Origin: Nitratireductor luteus
GTDB lineage: Bacteria > Pseudomonadota > Alphaproteobacteria > Rhizobiales > Rhizobiaceae
Direction: 5' to 3'
Length of the DNA: 64,000 bases
Assembly: GCF_026162365.1 (NCBI RefSeq)
Contig: NZ_JAOANW010000005.1
Location: 248,001 to 312,000, forward strand
Of this stretch, positions 45,037 through 56,469 are shown one piece after another (position 1 is the first letter of the stretch; each line of letters opens with the position of its first letter). Position numbers and translations under genes: made by a program. The notes under the pieces were generated by a model that saw only the letters and a program-made list of their open reading frames with translations, searched no databases and was not told where the DNA came from.

Positions 45037-45063
45037 GAAACGCCGGCGCGAGGCCGGCGTTTC
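45037..45063 (-). terminator. terminator of the first cold-shock gene
   Basis: GAAACGCCGGC (45037-45047) and GCCGGCGTTTC (45053-45063) form an 11-bp perfect stem 40 bp downstream of the stop at 45104, followed on the minus strand by TGCTTTCG. Also located between converging ends, so it may work for both strands. Confidence 0.7.
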
Positions 45064-45103
45064 AAAGATTCTTCTGCTGTGCTGGTATTGCGTCGGACCG
45101 GGA

Positions 45104-45316
45104 TCAGCCGAGTTGCAGGTTGACGGCTTTGGGTCCCTTGCCGCGTTTGTCTGGCTCGGTGTCGAAAGCTACTTTCTGACCGTCCTCGAGTCCTGTGAGC
45201 CCCGATGCCTGAACGGCCGAGATGTGGACGAACACGTCCTTCTCGCCGTCATCCGGAGTGATGAAGCCGAAGCCCTTGGCGTGGTTGAAGAATTTCACGG
45301 TACCGGTTTGTGACAT
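45104..45316 (-). CDS. cold-shock protein
   Basis: A 70-residue OB-fold protein with RNP1 KGFGFI and RNP2 [41 protein letters not shown]. It binds single-stranded RNA or DNA and melts RNA structure. GGAAGGA lies just before the start. A near-identical paralogue is at 45660 on the same strand; each has its own terminator. Confidence 0.96.
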   Translation of the reverse strand: MSQTGTVKFFNHAKGFGFITPDDGEKDVFVHISAVQASGLTGLEDGQKVAFDTEPDKRGKGPKAVNLQLG

Positions 45317-45659
45317 GGGAAGGATCCTTTTCTCCCGTCAATCTGTAGTGCTGCGAGCCTGGCGCGGTGAGGCCACGCTCTTCTTGTCTCGGTCGTTTAC
45401 TGGGGGAGAAGAAACAGTCAGCTTCACGCTGGGATCCCTGACGGATTTGGTCGCGCGACATCCGGCTGCCTTATATGTCGTATACCGGGCATGCTATTCC
45501 AGTCTCCGGGCCGGCAAATACCCGAACGGCGGAAATCTTCCCTCATTTTCGGAAAACGGGCAAGCGAAAGTTTTGTGACCTATCAGCGGTTGTCGCGTGT
45601 CAAAGAAAAAGGCGCGGCAGTTGCCTGCCGCGCCTTTTGAAATTCGATTGCTGCCTTGT
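45317..45659. other. 343-bp region between two cold-shock genes
   Basis: Holds the promoter and long leader of the cold-shock gene at 45104, and the terminator of the one at 45660. I see no gene. Long 5' leaders are common for csp genes and control them by RNA folding. Confidence 0.5.
45608..45639 (-). terminator. terminator of the second cold-shock gene
   Basis: On the minus strand AAAAGGCGCGGCA (45639-45627) pairs with TGCCGCGCCTTTT (45620-45608), a 13-bp stem, followed by TCTTTGAC. A strong intrinsic terminator 20 bp after the stop at 45660. Confidence 0.9.
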
Positions 45660-45872
45660 TTAGGCGGCGGAAAGATTCACGGCCTTGGGGCCTTTGCCCA
45701 TGCGGTCGGGTTCGACGTCGAAGGAAACCTTCTGCCCGTCGACGAGCGTGCGCATGCCCGAACCCTCGACTGCGGAAATGTGGACGAAGACGTCCTTCGC
45801 GCCGTCGTCAGGCGTGATGAAGCCAAAGCCTTTGGTGGCGTTGAAGAATTTTACGGTGCCGGTCTGGGCCAT
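45660..45872 (-). CDS. cold-shock protein
   Basis: A 70-residue paralogue of the protein at 45104: [36 protein letters not shown], with RNP1 and RNP2 intact. AAAGGAG lies 6 nt before ATG 45872. The two proteins differ in the loop after RNP2 and at the C-terminus. The sequence upstream to 45911 is the leader. Confidence 0.96.
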   Translation of the reverse strand: MAQTGTVKFFNATKGFGFITPDDGAKDVFVHISAVEGSGMRTLVDGQKVSFDVEPDRMGKGPKAVNLSAA

Positions 45873-46168
45873 GGGAAACTCCTTTTCCCGTTGGAGAGCA
45901 GGCGTCTGCACAACGTGCGCAGCTTCGCCGTCGTCGAGAGCTTAACAAGTCGGGGAAAGGGGTCGTCAAATCAAACGCTTCCAGTCTCCGGGTCTGCAAC
46001 CACCCGAGCGCATGACTCATATCGCACGAAAAGGATTATCGCACAAGATAGTAGCGATGCCATCACGGGACGTTTCGTTCTGCCCGTGATGGATCGTGTT
46101 TCGGTGTGCAGGGTGGGCGGGTCCGTCTGTCATGTGCGTGGCTTTGCGGTTGCAGTTGGGAATAGGCG

Positions 46169-46930
46169 CTAGCGCAGGAGCGACCGTGCTGTAGGCTCCA
46201 GCCGAAGCTCTGTGGCCTCGATGGCGGATGCGCCTTTTGCTCGGGACGCACCCAGAAGACTCCAGAAGCCGGAACGCGACAACGCGCTCCGAAACGCTTC
46301 GTGACGTTCGGCATTCTCAAAGCGGTTTATCCAGATGAACGCCCTGTCGGTCCGCACGGGCAGGCGCGGATAGTTGTTTGGCATGTCCAACGTGGCAAAG
46401 GTGCCCAAAGGGCTTGCGCCGGCCTGGACAAGCAAGGGGTTGTAGGTGCTGTCGAACAGTTCCGCAAAGTCATTCACTTTCGTTTCCTTCAGGGAAATAA
46501 TCGTGATCGCAAGCAGGTTCGGCGGCGCCTGCTCGGAAAGGCCCGGACGGGTGGCACCGACGAAATCGAAGCCGGGGCCGCAAGGACGCAGCAGATGGAC
46601 GTCGTCGGAACATTCCATCGTCGCATTGGCAGCGTCCTTGTGTGCGCTCCATACGGGGCCGTCGTAGAAGGCGGCAAGCGCCTCGGCGCGCTGCTGCATG
46701 CCGGCAAAGCCTCTGAGCCATACGAAATCGTCCGGCCGGTCGAGGTCGCGGAACTGGCCGAGTACGGACATGCCACAGGTTTCCTGGCTTTCGATGAACT
46801 CTCGCTCGAAGAGGTCGATGAGATCTTCTCTCCGGTCCGGATGCAAACGATAGCGGCGAAGCTCGACAATCGATTGGAAGGGCGAAGAAAGAACTTCTGT
46901 GAAGGGCGTGGACGGCGAAGACTGGCTCAT
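46169..46930 (-). CDS. NIPSNAP-family protein
   Basis: A 253-residue protein made of two ferredoxin-like repeats of the NIPSNAP type. The first begins IVELRRYRLHPDRREDLIDLFEREFIESQETCGM and contains DRPDDFVWLRGFAGMQQRAEALAAFYDGPVW; the second begins LLAITIISLKETKVNDFAELFDSTYNPLLVQAGASPLGTF. NIPSNAP proteins are dimeric alpha-beta barrels of unclear function. Single gene. Confidence 0.88.
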   Translation of the reverse strand: MSQSSPSTPFTEVLSSPFQSIVELRRYRLHPDRREDLIDLFEREFIESQETCGMSVLGQFRDLDRPDDFVWLRGFAGMQQRAEALAAFYDGPVWSAHKDAANATMECSDDVHLLRPCGPGFDFVGATRPGLSEQAPPNLLAITIISLKETKVNDFAELFDSTYNPLLVQAGASPLGTFATLDMPNNYPRLPVRTDRAFIWINRFENAERHEAFRSALSRSGFWSLLGASRAKGASAIEATELRLEPTARSLLR

Positions 46931-47091
46931 TTTCTCTCCGATTCAGGACGTTGAGCCCGTTCTAAGCCGTACCTGCTGCCAGCGTCCTGTCAGGAGCGCC
47001 GCATAGTTGCAGCTGTTCCCGGCGTGGCAATTGCCCTCCATTCGCAGACCAGCCGTGCAGGCCGGGGCGTTGCCGGTGCTTTGCGGCTCCT

Positions 47092-47718
47092 TCAAATTTT
47101 CCTGGCGACGATGAAATGAGCCGGCGGTCTGCGGGGAAAATCTCCCGTCTCGAGTATCTCGAAACCTGCAGCAGCGATCGTCCGCTCCAGCCCCTCCGTG
47201 GAAAGAAAATTCACATAGGGTGCCTTCCCGATGCGTTGGAGAAAGCCGATCAGCGCGCGGATCGCAAAGCCCTGCCCGGCGAAGCAGGGCGTCTTGGAGA
47301 TGAAATGGCCGCCCGGCCTCACCAGCCTGCCGATCCGCTCCACAGCCGTCGGTACGTCCCCGATCAGGTGCAGCAGGTTGAAAGCCAGCGCCGCGTCGAA
47401 GGACGCTTCTGCGAATGGCGCGTCGAAGGGCGTGGCCCGTTCGAAATCCACATTGCCCACATTCTGCCGGGCGGCCTTCTCCCTGCCGATGGCCAGCATG
47501 GCCTCGGAAATGTCGGTGGCCGTGATGCGGCGCGCCGCGTTCGAAAGCAGCAGCGCCGTCGTCCCCGTGCCGCAGCCCAGTTCCAGGACCCGGTCCTCGC
47601 TGGAAAGGTAGGAGCGGGTCCGCTCGAGCGTCGTTTCGTAGGCGGCCTGGTCCTTGACCGGCCTTTTGGCGTAGCGCCTGGCGGTCCGGTCCCAGAAAGC
47701 CGCATCCGTGTTCGTCAT
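47092..47718 (-). CDS. class I SAM-dependent methyltransferase
   Basis: A 208-residue methyltransferase. Motif I is VLELGCGTGTTAL, followed by ITATDISEAMLAIG and LAFNLLHLIGDV. It is of the Methyltransf_11/UbiE-like type and acts on a small molecule or lipid not identified here. ATG 47718 (or 47721) has GAGG upstream. It diverges from a LysR regulator with a palindrome between, so it is probably its target. Confidence 0.88.
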   Translation of the reverse strand: MTNTDAAFWDRTARRYAKRPVKDQAAYETTLERTRSYLSSEDRVLELGCGTGTTALLLSNAARRITATDISEAMLAIGREKAARQNVGNVDFERATPFDAPFAEASFDAALAFNLLHLIGDVPTAVERIGRLVRPGGHFISKTPCFAGQGFAIRALIGFLQRIGKAPYVNFLSTEGLERTIAAAGFEILETGDFPRRPPAHFIVARKI

Positions 47719-47796
47719 CATTGCCTCGCCCTGGCCATCGGCCGCTGCCACATTGCTCGTCCGCTGATTGTAGCTATGCAAACTTTCGTTATAAAC

Positions 47797-47810
47797 TGCC
47801 GAAATCGGCA
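47797..47810. promoter_or_regulatory. candidate LysR-binding palindrome
   Basis: TGCCGA-AA-TCGGCA is a perfect 6-bp inverted repeat in the 112-bp gap between the divergent methyltransferase and LysR genes. Two looser arms, ATGCAAACTTTCGT and ACGAATTTGCAT, lie either side. LysR proteins normally bind such dyads and regulate both genes. Confidence 0.5.
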
Positions 47811-47830
47811 TTAGCTTCATACGAATTTGC

Positions 47831-48715
47831 ATGAACTGGCAGAACATCTCCTTCGATTGGAACCAGGCCCGCGCCTTTCTGGCGACAGCGGAAGCGGGCT
47901 CCTTTTCGGCTGCGGCGCGTGCCATGGGGCTCACCCAGCCCACGCTGAGCCGGCAGGTGGCCGCGCTCGAATCCGGTCTCGGCGTCCTGCTCTTTCAGCG
48001 CGTTGGCCGCACCCTGCGGCTTACCGAGCCGGGGCTGGACCTGCTCGACCATTTTCGCGCGATGGGCGATGCCGCGCTGCAGATCTCGCTTGCCGCCTCC
48101 GGCCGTTCGCAGGCCGTCAGCGGGCGCGTGAGCATCACCGCGACGGATGTCATGTCGGCCTTTCGGCTGCCCGAGGCAATCAAGCGCATTGCCGAGGAGG
48201 CGCCCGGGATCGAGATCGACCTGGTGGTCTCCAATCAGATTCAGGATTTGCGAAGGCGCGAGGCGGACATCGCCATTCGCCATGTCCGCCCGCAGGAGGG
48301 AGACCTGGTGGCGCGCCTGTTGGGGGAGACGACCGCCCATCTTTATGCCGCCGCCAGCCTGCTGGACCGGCTGGGCCGCCCGTCCACGGTCGATGATTTG
48401 CGGGAGTTCCCCTTTGTCGGCTTCGCGCCCGTGGACCGGGTTCGCTCCGTCCTCAACGGCATGGGCCTGCCGGTCGACCGCAGCCAGTTCAAGGTCGTCA
48501 CCGACAATGGCATCGCCATGTGCGAGCTGGTGAAGCACGGTCTCGGCGTCGGCGTCATGACGCGCGAGATGAGCCGGATGCTGCCGGGCGTGGAATGCGT
48601 GCTGCCGGATTTTCAACCGTTTCCCGTGCCGGTCTGGCTCACCACCCACCGCGAGCTCCACACCAGCAAGCGCATCAGGCTCGTCTTCGACATACTGGCG
48701 GAGGTGCTGCGTTGA
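47831..48715 (+). CDS. LysR-family transcriptional regulator
   Basis: A 294-residue LysR regulator. The winged helix spans FDWNQARAFLATAEAGSFSAAARAMGLTQPTLSRQVAALESGLGVLLFQR. The effector domain includes ADIAIRHVRPQEGDLVARLLGE and LVKHGLGVGVMTREM. It is divergent from a methyltransferase gene that it may control. A rhizobial repeat begins 2 bp after its stop codon. Confidence 0.93.
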   Translation: MNWQNISFDWNQARAFLATAEAGSFSAAARAMGLTQPTLSRQVAALESGLGVLLFQRVGRTLRLTEPGLDLLDHFRAMGDAALQISLAASGRSQAVSGRVSITATDVMSAFRLPEAIKRIAEEAPGIEIDLVVSNQIQDLRRREADIAIRHVRPQEGDLVARLLGETTAHLYAAASLLDRLGRPSTVDDLREFPFVGFAPVDRVRSVLNGMGLPVDRSQFKVVTDNGIAMCELVKHGLGVGVMTREMSRMLPGVECVLPDFQPFPVPVWLTTHRELHTSKRIRLVFDILAEVLR

Positions 48716-48717
48716 GA

Positions 48718-48778
48718 GCTACAGCATCGGCCCGAAAATCGGAATCGATTTTCGGAAAGCACGATGCGTAGATTCAAA
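48718..48778 (-). repeat. rhizobial intergenic palindromic repeat, copy 2
   Basis: The reverse-orientation copy of the 61-bp repeat at 28067-28127, differing at 2 positions. It includes CCGAAAATCGGAATCGATTT with palindromic symmetry. Immediately downstream is a second module, the hairpin 48786-48819. Confidence 0.85.
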
Positions 48779-48785
48779 CCTGTTG

Positions 48786-48819
48786 GAGCGCCGTGTGTCC
48801 AAAAGGACGCACGGCGCTC
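48786..48819. terminator. hairpin between LysR and DUF2239 genes
   Basis: GAGCGCCGTGTGTCC (48786-48800) and GGACGCACGGCGCTC (48805-48819) form a 15-bp stem with a single G-T pair and an AAAA loop. It abuts the DUF2239 stop codon and can end both converging transcripts, but it is also a mobile repeat module; a partial copy lies before hemF (14356-14375). Confidence 0.65.
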
Positions 48820-49400
48820 TAACGGGCAAAAGCCGGTTCGGCCAGCCTTTGCACATAGGCTCGCAGATCGCCCGGCCATTCGGCGATCCGTTTGCCGAAA
48901 GCCGCGCCGTCGCCCGCATACAGCGCACGCGCTGCCTCCTCGTAACCCGGCTTGTCGCCCAGCATCGCCAGCATGAAGCGGTCGGCTGCCGCGGCGGCCT
49001 TGCGCGCACGGTCCCGGCCGCCATTGGCCGCGCGGGCTGCATCGACCAGTTTCCGCAGCGTCGCCGAAGCGCCGCCCGGCTGGCCGGCGAGCCAGTCCCA
49101 GTGGCGGGGCAGCAACGTCACTTCACGGGCAACGACGCCGATTTTCGGCCGCCCCGGGCCGCGCGCCGGCGAGGCCGTGCGGGCAGGGGGCGTTGCCGCC
49201 GGTACGTCGAGCCGGGCGAGCATCTCCGCTTCGCTACCGGTCAGGTCGAAATCGACCTGACGGCCCGTGGCGTCGTCGAATATCAGCACGTTCTCGGTTC
49301 TGCCGTCGCGTTTCAGTTTCAGCGCGACATCGCGCTTGGCCCCTTGCGCAACACAGCGCTCGCCGTCGAAGGCCGTAAAGCCGTCTGTTTCCGCATCCAT
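48819..49400 (-). CDS. DUF2239 family protein
   Basis: A 193-residue protein: TAFDGERCVAQGAKRDVALKLKRDG followed by LIFDDATGRQVDFDLTGSEAEMLARL, then a Pro/Arg linker and REVTLLPRHWDWLAGQPGGASATLRKLVDAAR, a pattern typical of DUF2239. Start 49400 follows GGAG. Function unknown. Two identical ACCCGGGT palindromes occupy its promoter. Confidence 0.88.
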   Translation of the reverse strand: MDAETDGFTAFDGERCVAQGAKRDVALKLKRDGRTENVLIFDDATGRQVDFDLTGSEAEMLARLDVPAATPPARTASPARGPGRPKIGVVAREVTLLPRHWDWLAGQPGGASATLRKLVDAARAANGGRDRARKAAAAADRFMLAMLGDKPGYEEAARALYAGDGAAFGKRIAEWPGDLRAYVQRLAEPAFAR

Positions 49401-49429
49401 TGATCGCACTCCATTTGCCAGCGCATTTA

Positions 49430-49464
49430 TACCCGGGTAAAAGACAAGTCAATATCACCCGGGT
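49430..49464 (-). promoter_or_regulatory. twin ACCCGGGT operators in the DUF2239 promoter
   Basis: TACCCGGGTA (49430-49439) and ACCCGGGT (49457-49464) are centred 26 bp apart, on the same face of the helix to within half a turn. On the minus strand a TTGACT -35-like site lies between them and TATAAA overlaps the proximal one, so a bound dimer would block transcription of the DUF2239 gene. The regulator is not identified; none lies next to it. Confidence 0.55.
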
Positions 49465-49529
49465 AATAATATGCGTTTACGCAGCCGGCCCCTATGTGCT
49501 ACCGGCGGAGAGTGACGAAGGAGGCGGGA

Positions 49530-50048
49530 TTGCGCGAACTGATCCTGATGCGGCACGGCAAGTCGAGCTGGGACGATCCTTCGCTCGACGATTTCGACCG
49601 GCCGCTGGCGCCGCGCGGGCGCAAGGCGGCGTCGCGCATGGGCACGGAGATCGCCGCGCGGGGCTGGCTGCCCGACCACGTCGTCGTGTCGGCGGCGCTG
49701 CGCACGCGGCAGACCTGGCGCCGCGTCGCGACGGAACTGGGCGGAGCGGCGCCGCGGCCGCAATATGACGAGACGCTCTACATGGCTTCAGCCGACCGGA
49801 TGCTCGCCATCGTTCGCGCCGTGCCGGCCGATGTCTCACGCGTTCTGTTGGTCGGCCACAATCCCGGCATGGAGGATCTGGCGCGCGGGCTGGCCGGGCC
49901 GGGCTCCGACGCCGAGGCGCTGGCGGCCATGCGCGCCAAGTTTCCGACCGCGGCCCTTGCCGGATTCGAGCTCGATGGCGGATGGGCGGGCGTCGGCTTT
50001 GCCGCGGCAAGACTGAGGCATTTCCTGCGCCCCAGGACGCTGGATTAA
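49530..50048 (+). CDS. SixA-like histidine phosphatase
   Basis: A 172-residue histidine phosphatase. The RHG motif is LILMRHGKSSWDD and the second His is in LLVGHNPGMEDL; ALRTRQTW provides the Arg. The start is unusual: a TTG at 49530 with a perfect AAGGAGG 5 nt upstream is more likely than GTG 49512. SixA proteins dephosphorylate histidine phosphotransfer proteins. It precedes uvrB by about 100 bp. Confidence 0.85.
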   Translation: MRELILMRHGKSSWDDPSLDDFDRPLAPRGRKAASRMGTEIAARGWLPDHVVVSAALRTRQTWRRVATELGGAAPRPQYDETLYMASADRMLAIVRAVPADVSRVLLVGHNPGMEDLARGLAGPGSDAEALAAMRAKFPTAALAGFELDGGWAGVGFAAARLRHFLRPRTLD

Positions 50049-50149
50049 AAAGGCCATCCTGACAGCCTCCTGTCAGCAGAGCGCGGCGGTCTCAACTTCC
50101 TGACCGCGACCCCCTTTCCATCCGGCGCGCGAGGTTCCATATTCCGCCG

Positions 50150-53032
<2,883 letters not shown>

Positions 53033-53186
53033 TGCGCGGCGCCCAATCGCTCCTGCTGCGGGAGAGAGGACCGATGTCAGCCATCCCTTTGCCGAGCGGT
53101 CATCCCACGAAGGCGCGCCACCTGATCCACCCGCTCATGCCGATATAGCGCGTGCAACTGCACTCTGAGAACCCTTTCGGGTTGTC

Positions 53187-55781
53187 ATGAGCAGTAGTTG
53201 GGATACCCTTACCGCGCTCGATCATTTGGATCGGCTCTTTCGTAGCGGGGGAAGCGTAGTGACGTTTGATTTTGGGGGGCTTGATAAGCCGAAAGCTGGT
53301 GCCAAGGCGACCAATCCAAGGGAAATTTTCAGAAACCGCCCATCGGGAAAAGCAAAAATCAAGGAGCTTTGGCAGGGCCAAGCACAGGCGCTGGACGAGT
53401 GGTTTAAAGATCCCAAGAAAGATACACTGATATCGATGTATACTGGCGCCGGAAAGACGCTAGTTGGGGTCCTAATTGCGCAGAGTTTTCTTCATCAAGG
53501 CTTTCGAAACGTCGTTTATGTGTGCCCGACCATCGATCTGATTCATCAGACAGTCAAGGAAGCCAATGACATAGGCATCACTCCAACCACATACCATCAG
53601 AAGGTATTTTCGGACGAAAATTTCGCGAGATCGAAATCGTTCTGCGTGACCAGCTATCAGGCTCTCTTCAACACCCGCAACAAATTCCGGGGTGAGAAGA
53701 CGCCCGGAGCAGTCATATTCGATGATGCCCACGTCGGTGAGCGTCTAGTTCGAGACGCTTTTACAATCTCCGTGAGAAAGTCTAAGCACTCTCAATTTTA
53801 CGAACAGTTGGCGAGGGTGATTCGAGACTGCTTTCAGGACATCGGGCAGCGGCATAACTTTGATCAGGTGGTTTCGGATGTCTCTTCTGGCTCGGTGGCA
53901 TTGTGTCCACCGAATGGGGTTCACAATCGAAGCGCTGAGATAGAGAATATCATCAACGCTTTCGCCGACAGCGATATTGGATTTGCTCTACCGTTTGACT
54001 ATCTACGAGGTCATATCCAGTATTGTGCAATCACGATCAGTAAGTTTACAATTGAGATAACTCCACCATTCCTTCCAGCACTTCAGGTGGGAGCTCTCGA
54101 GGACCGGTCCGTTCCAAAGGTCTTCCTTTCTGCTACAGTTCAGTCAAAGGGAGATATTATCAGAGCCTTCGGTAGATCTCCCCGCGTGATCGAACCCGAT
54201 GTCGATGCGGGGCTAGGGGAGCGCCTCATGTTGTTTGGGTCCGCCCTGAATGAGTTCAGCAAAGACACCACTGGGGTTAAATCCGTCAGTGAACAGGCCA
54301 AAGTTTTGATTGCGGTGCCGAGTGACCGCGTGGCCGATAAATGGAAAGACCTGGCGGAGGCGCCTACGACGGCAAACGATTTTACTGCGAAGCTGAACGC
54401 ATTCAGGGGCGCTGAAACAGGCGCCTTCCTTCTGATGGGGCGTTACGACGGGATCGACTTACCTGACGACGACTGCAGGGTCATGGTAGTGGATGGTGTG
54501 CCGATCGGATCGGCGCAGCTGGAGCGTTACCTTTTCGATCGCATTAAGCTCGATCAAACTTTCTTCCCACGCATTGCCAATCGCCTCACTCAACTTTTCG
54601 GCAGAATTAACCGCGGAAAAAACGATTACGGCATTTATTTTATCCAATCGAGCGACGCCGAAAATTGGTTGCGAAATGTAGCTAATCAAGCCTTCTTCCC
54701 AAAGGTTCTTCAGGAGCAAATCAGACTTTCAGAAGAATTCTGCGACCAATTAAAGAACGTCACCCCGGAGGTTGTCCGCTCGATTGTGAGGCAGATCATC
54801 GAGCGCGACCCTCAATGGCTAGGATATTACCAAGCGCAGATTGGGAAGAACCCCATTGAGGAGAAACGGATAACGGATCGGGAGGCCTACACAAAGCTGG
54901 ACGATGAGTTGGCGAAGAGAGAAGCTAACTTTATGCTCAAGCTTTGGCAAGGTGACCCTGCTGGCGCCATTAGCCAATTGGCCGACAGGATCGAGGAAGT
55001 GCGGATCGCAAATCCTCGATTAGCAGGCTGGTATGCACTTTGGATCGGAACGGCAAACTGTGTCCAGAATGAACCCGAAGCGATGTTTGACTGGTTCGAC
55101 GAGGCCCGAAACCGCCTTGGCGGGAAACTTCCTCTGCCTCGCCGCCCGGCTGCCGATGTCGGTGTCCTGCAAACGACACAGACAGTCATTGAGGAAGGGT
55201 TACGCGCGTTTTGTGTTGGTAGTATTCCCGAACTCATAAGGCGTTTAACGAAATTAATCGATCATTCGCAGCCTGCGTTTGAGGATGCTGATCACAAGAA
55301 GGCCGAGGAGGCCGTCCGGATCATAGGTGCAGCCTTGGGCTTTGACTCATCGCGCCCGTGCACCGACGTCAATGATGGACCTGACAATCTTTGGGTCGAT
55401 CATCACTCGATGACAGCGATTCCCATCGAGCTAAAGACCGAGAAGGGAGCAGGATCGTCGCTCAATTCGGAAGAGGTCGGGCAAATATTTCAGCACTACC
55501 AGTGGACGATTGACAATTATCCAGAACACTCAGTTCCTGGGATACTCGTCTACACGGAGACCGCCACGGTTACCGATAGCAGCAACCCGTCTGAGCACAT
55601 GTTCTTTTCAAATAGGGAGGCAATGAAGGCTATATTCAACGCGTTCACGGTTACGGTTCAGGATTTTGGCAAGCTCACCCCGGTTGAGCGCTACGCACGT
55701 GCATCTTTGATTGGCGAAGAGGCCGAATGGTCCGCTACTGGAATTTTCAAAAGACTGGCCACGAAGCCGTTAAGGCCCTGA
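53187..55781 (+). CDS. Rad3-like helicase fused to a PD-(D/E)xK nuclease
   Basis: An 864-residue protein. Helicase part: Walker A YTGAGKT (85-91), Walker B FDDAH (178-182), SAT motif (315-317), LLMGRYDGIDLP (415-426) and motif VI QLFGRINRG (469-477), a superfamily 2, Rad3/DinG-like pattern without the iron-sulfur cysteines. C-terminal part (about 700-800): GPD 731-733 and ELK 748-750 in IPIELKTEKG, a PD-(D/E)xK nuclease motif. Between them lies a helical region without known motifs. The gene is clearly less G+C-rich than its neighbours and stands alone between uvrB and clpS. I infer a phage-defence or DNA-restriction protein; this is not shown by sequence. No strong ribosome-binding site precedes the ATG. 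Confidence 0.85.
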   Translation: MSSSWDTLTALDHLDRLFRSGGSVVTFDFGGLDKPKAGAKATNPREIFRNRPSGKAKIKELWQGQAQALDEWFKDPKKDTLISMYTGAGKTLVGVLIAQSFLHQGFRNVVYVCPTIDLIHQTVKEANDIGITPTTYHQKVFSDENFARSKSFCVTSYQALFNTRNKFRGEKTPGAVIFDDAHVGERLVRDAFTISVRKSKHSQFYEQLARVIRDCFQDIGQRHNFDQVVSDVSSGSVALCPPNGVHNRSAEIENIINAFADSDIGFALPFDYLRGHIQYCAITISKFTIEITPPFLPALQVGALEDRSVPKVFLSATVQSKGDIIRAFGRSPRVIEPDVDAGLGERLMLFGSALNEFSKDTTGVKSVSEQAKVLIAVPSDRVADKWKDLAEAPTTANDFTAKLNAFRGAETGAFLLMGRYDGIDLPDDDCRVMVVDGVPIGSAQLERYLFDRIKLDQTFFPRIANRLTQLFGRINRGKNDYGIYFIQSSDAENWLRNVANQAFFPKVLQEQIRLSEEFCDQLKNVTPEVVRSIVRQIIERDPQWLGYYQAQIGKNPIEEKRITDREAYTKLDDELAKREANFMLKLWQGDPAGAISQLADRIEEVRIANPRLAGWYALWIGTANCVQNEPEAMFDWFDEARNRLGGKLPLPRRPAADVGVLQTTQTVIEEGLRAFCVGSIPELIRRLTKLIDHSQPAFEDADHKKAEEAVRIIGAALGFDSSRPCTDVNDGPDNLWVDHHSMTAIPIELKTEKGAGSSLNSEEVGQIFQHYQWTIDNYPEHSVPGILVYTETATVTDSSNPSEHMFFSNREAMKAIFNAFTVTVQDFGKLTPVERYARASLIGEEAEWSATGIFKRLATKPLRP

Positions 55782-55911
55782 TATTTGGTACTGCTTCCTT
55801 GTCTGCCCTTTAGGAAGATGGTTGGGAGGTGGCTGGTTGGTATAGGAGAGCACGTCAGAGCCAGTAGCAGCAGTGGCAGATCCTTCGCTGGGTGCGAAGC
55901 CCTCTCCAACG

Positions 55912-56217
55912 TTACTCCTCCGGCTCCGTCTCAAACCTCAACGGATACCCCTGCGCCCGCCCGGCATCCGTTGCCCGCGCCGCCTTGGTCTCCGCCACGT
56001 CCTTCGGAAACACCGCCACCACGCACGCGCCGCGCCGGTGGGCGGTGATCATGACGCGGTAGGCCTGGTCCTCGGAGAGCCGGAACTCCCCCTTCAGCAC
56101 CGTCACGACGAAGTCGCGCGGCGTGAAATCGTCATTGATCAGAATGACCTTGTGCAGGCGCGGGCGCTCGATCTTCGGCCGGGTCTTCACGAGCCGTTTC
56201 GTTTCGGTGTCGCTCAT
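55912..56217 (-). CDS. clpS: ATP-dependent Clp protease adaptor ClpS
   Basis: A 101-residue N-recognin that delivers N-end-rule substrates to ClpA-ClpP. The core is RLHKVILINDDFTPRDFVVTVLKGEFRLSEDQAYRVMITAHRRGACVVAVFPKDVAETKAARATDAGRAQGYPL; the DD pair and hydrophobic pocket residues bind the N-degron. Start ATG 56217. Alphaproteobacteria often carry two ClpS forms, and this may be either. The upstream region is rich in REP-like palindromes. Confidence 0.94.
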   Translation of the reverse strand: MSDTETKRLVKTRPKIERPRLHKVILINDDFTPRDFVVTVLKGEFRLSEDQAYRVMITAHRRGACVVAVFPKDVAETKAARATDAGRAQGYPLRFETEPEE

Positions 56218-56327
56218 CGGGAAATCCCTTTCCGGGCCGGCGGGCGGCTGATGCGCGGCCCGATTTTGGCATGGCGATCCGCGCGCGTCCATAAGGCCGG
56301 GAACGGGCACCGCCCCGCGCGTCCGCA

Positions 56328-56370
56328 CCGTTCCGGCATGAATCCTCGGGTCAAGCCCGAGGATGACGAG
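56328..56370 (-). repeat. REP-like palindrome, reverse copy
   Basis: Contains ATCCTCGGGTCAAGCCCGAG, a perfect inverted stem. Read on the minus strand it matches the unit in uvrB (52685) and the forward copy at 56431. Together with that copy it makes a head-to-head pair 60 bp apart, like a BIME. Confidence 0.85.
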
Positions 56371-56430
56371 GAGGAGAGGGGCTTGCCAATCGCCGGCGCC
56401 GGCGTTTTGCCACCATCCCTTCTGCCATTC

Positions 56431-56469
56431 GTCATCCTCGGGCTTGACCCGAGGACCCATGCCTGAATG
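56431..56469 (+). repeat. REP-like palindrome, forward copy
   Basis: GTCATCCTCGGGCTTGACCC followed by GAGGACCCATGCCTGAATG. Differs from the uvrB copy at only a few positions. Confidence 0.85.

Noticed and set aside
53033-53186. Possible attachment site or tRNA at the left edge of the helicase-nuclease
   Set aside because: No tRNA fold and no direct repeat with the right edge (55782-55911) was seen.
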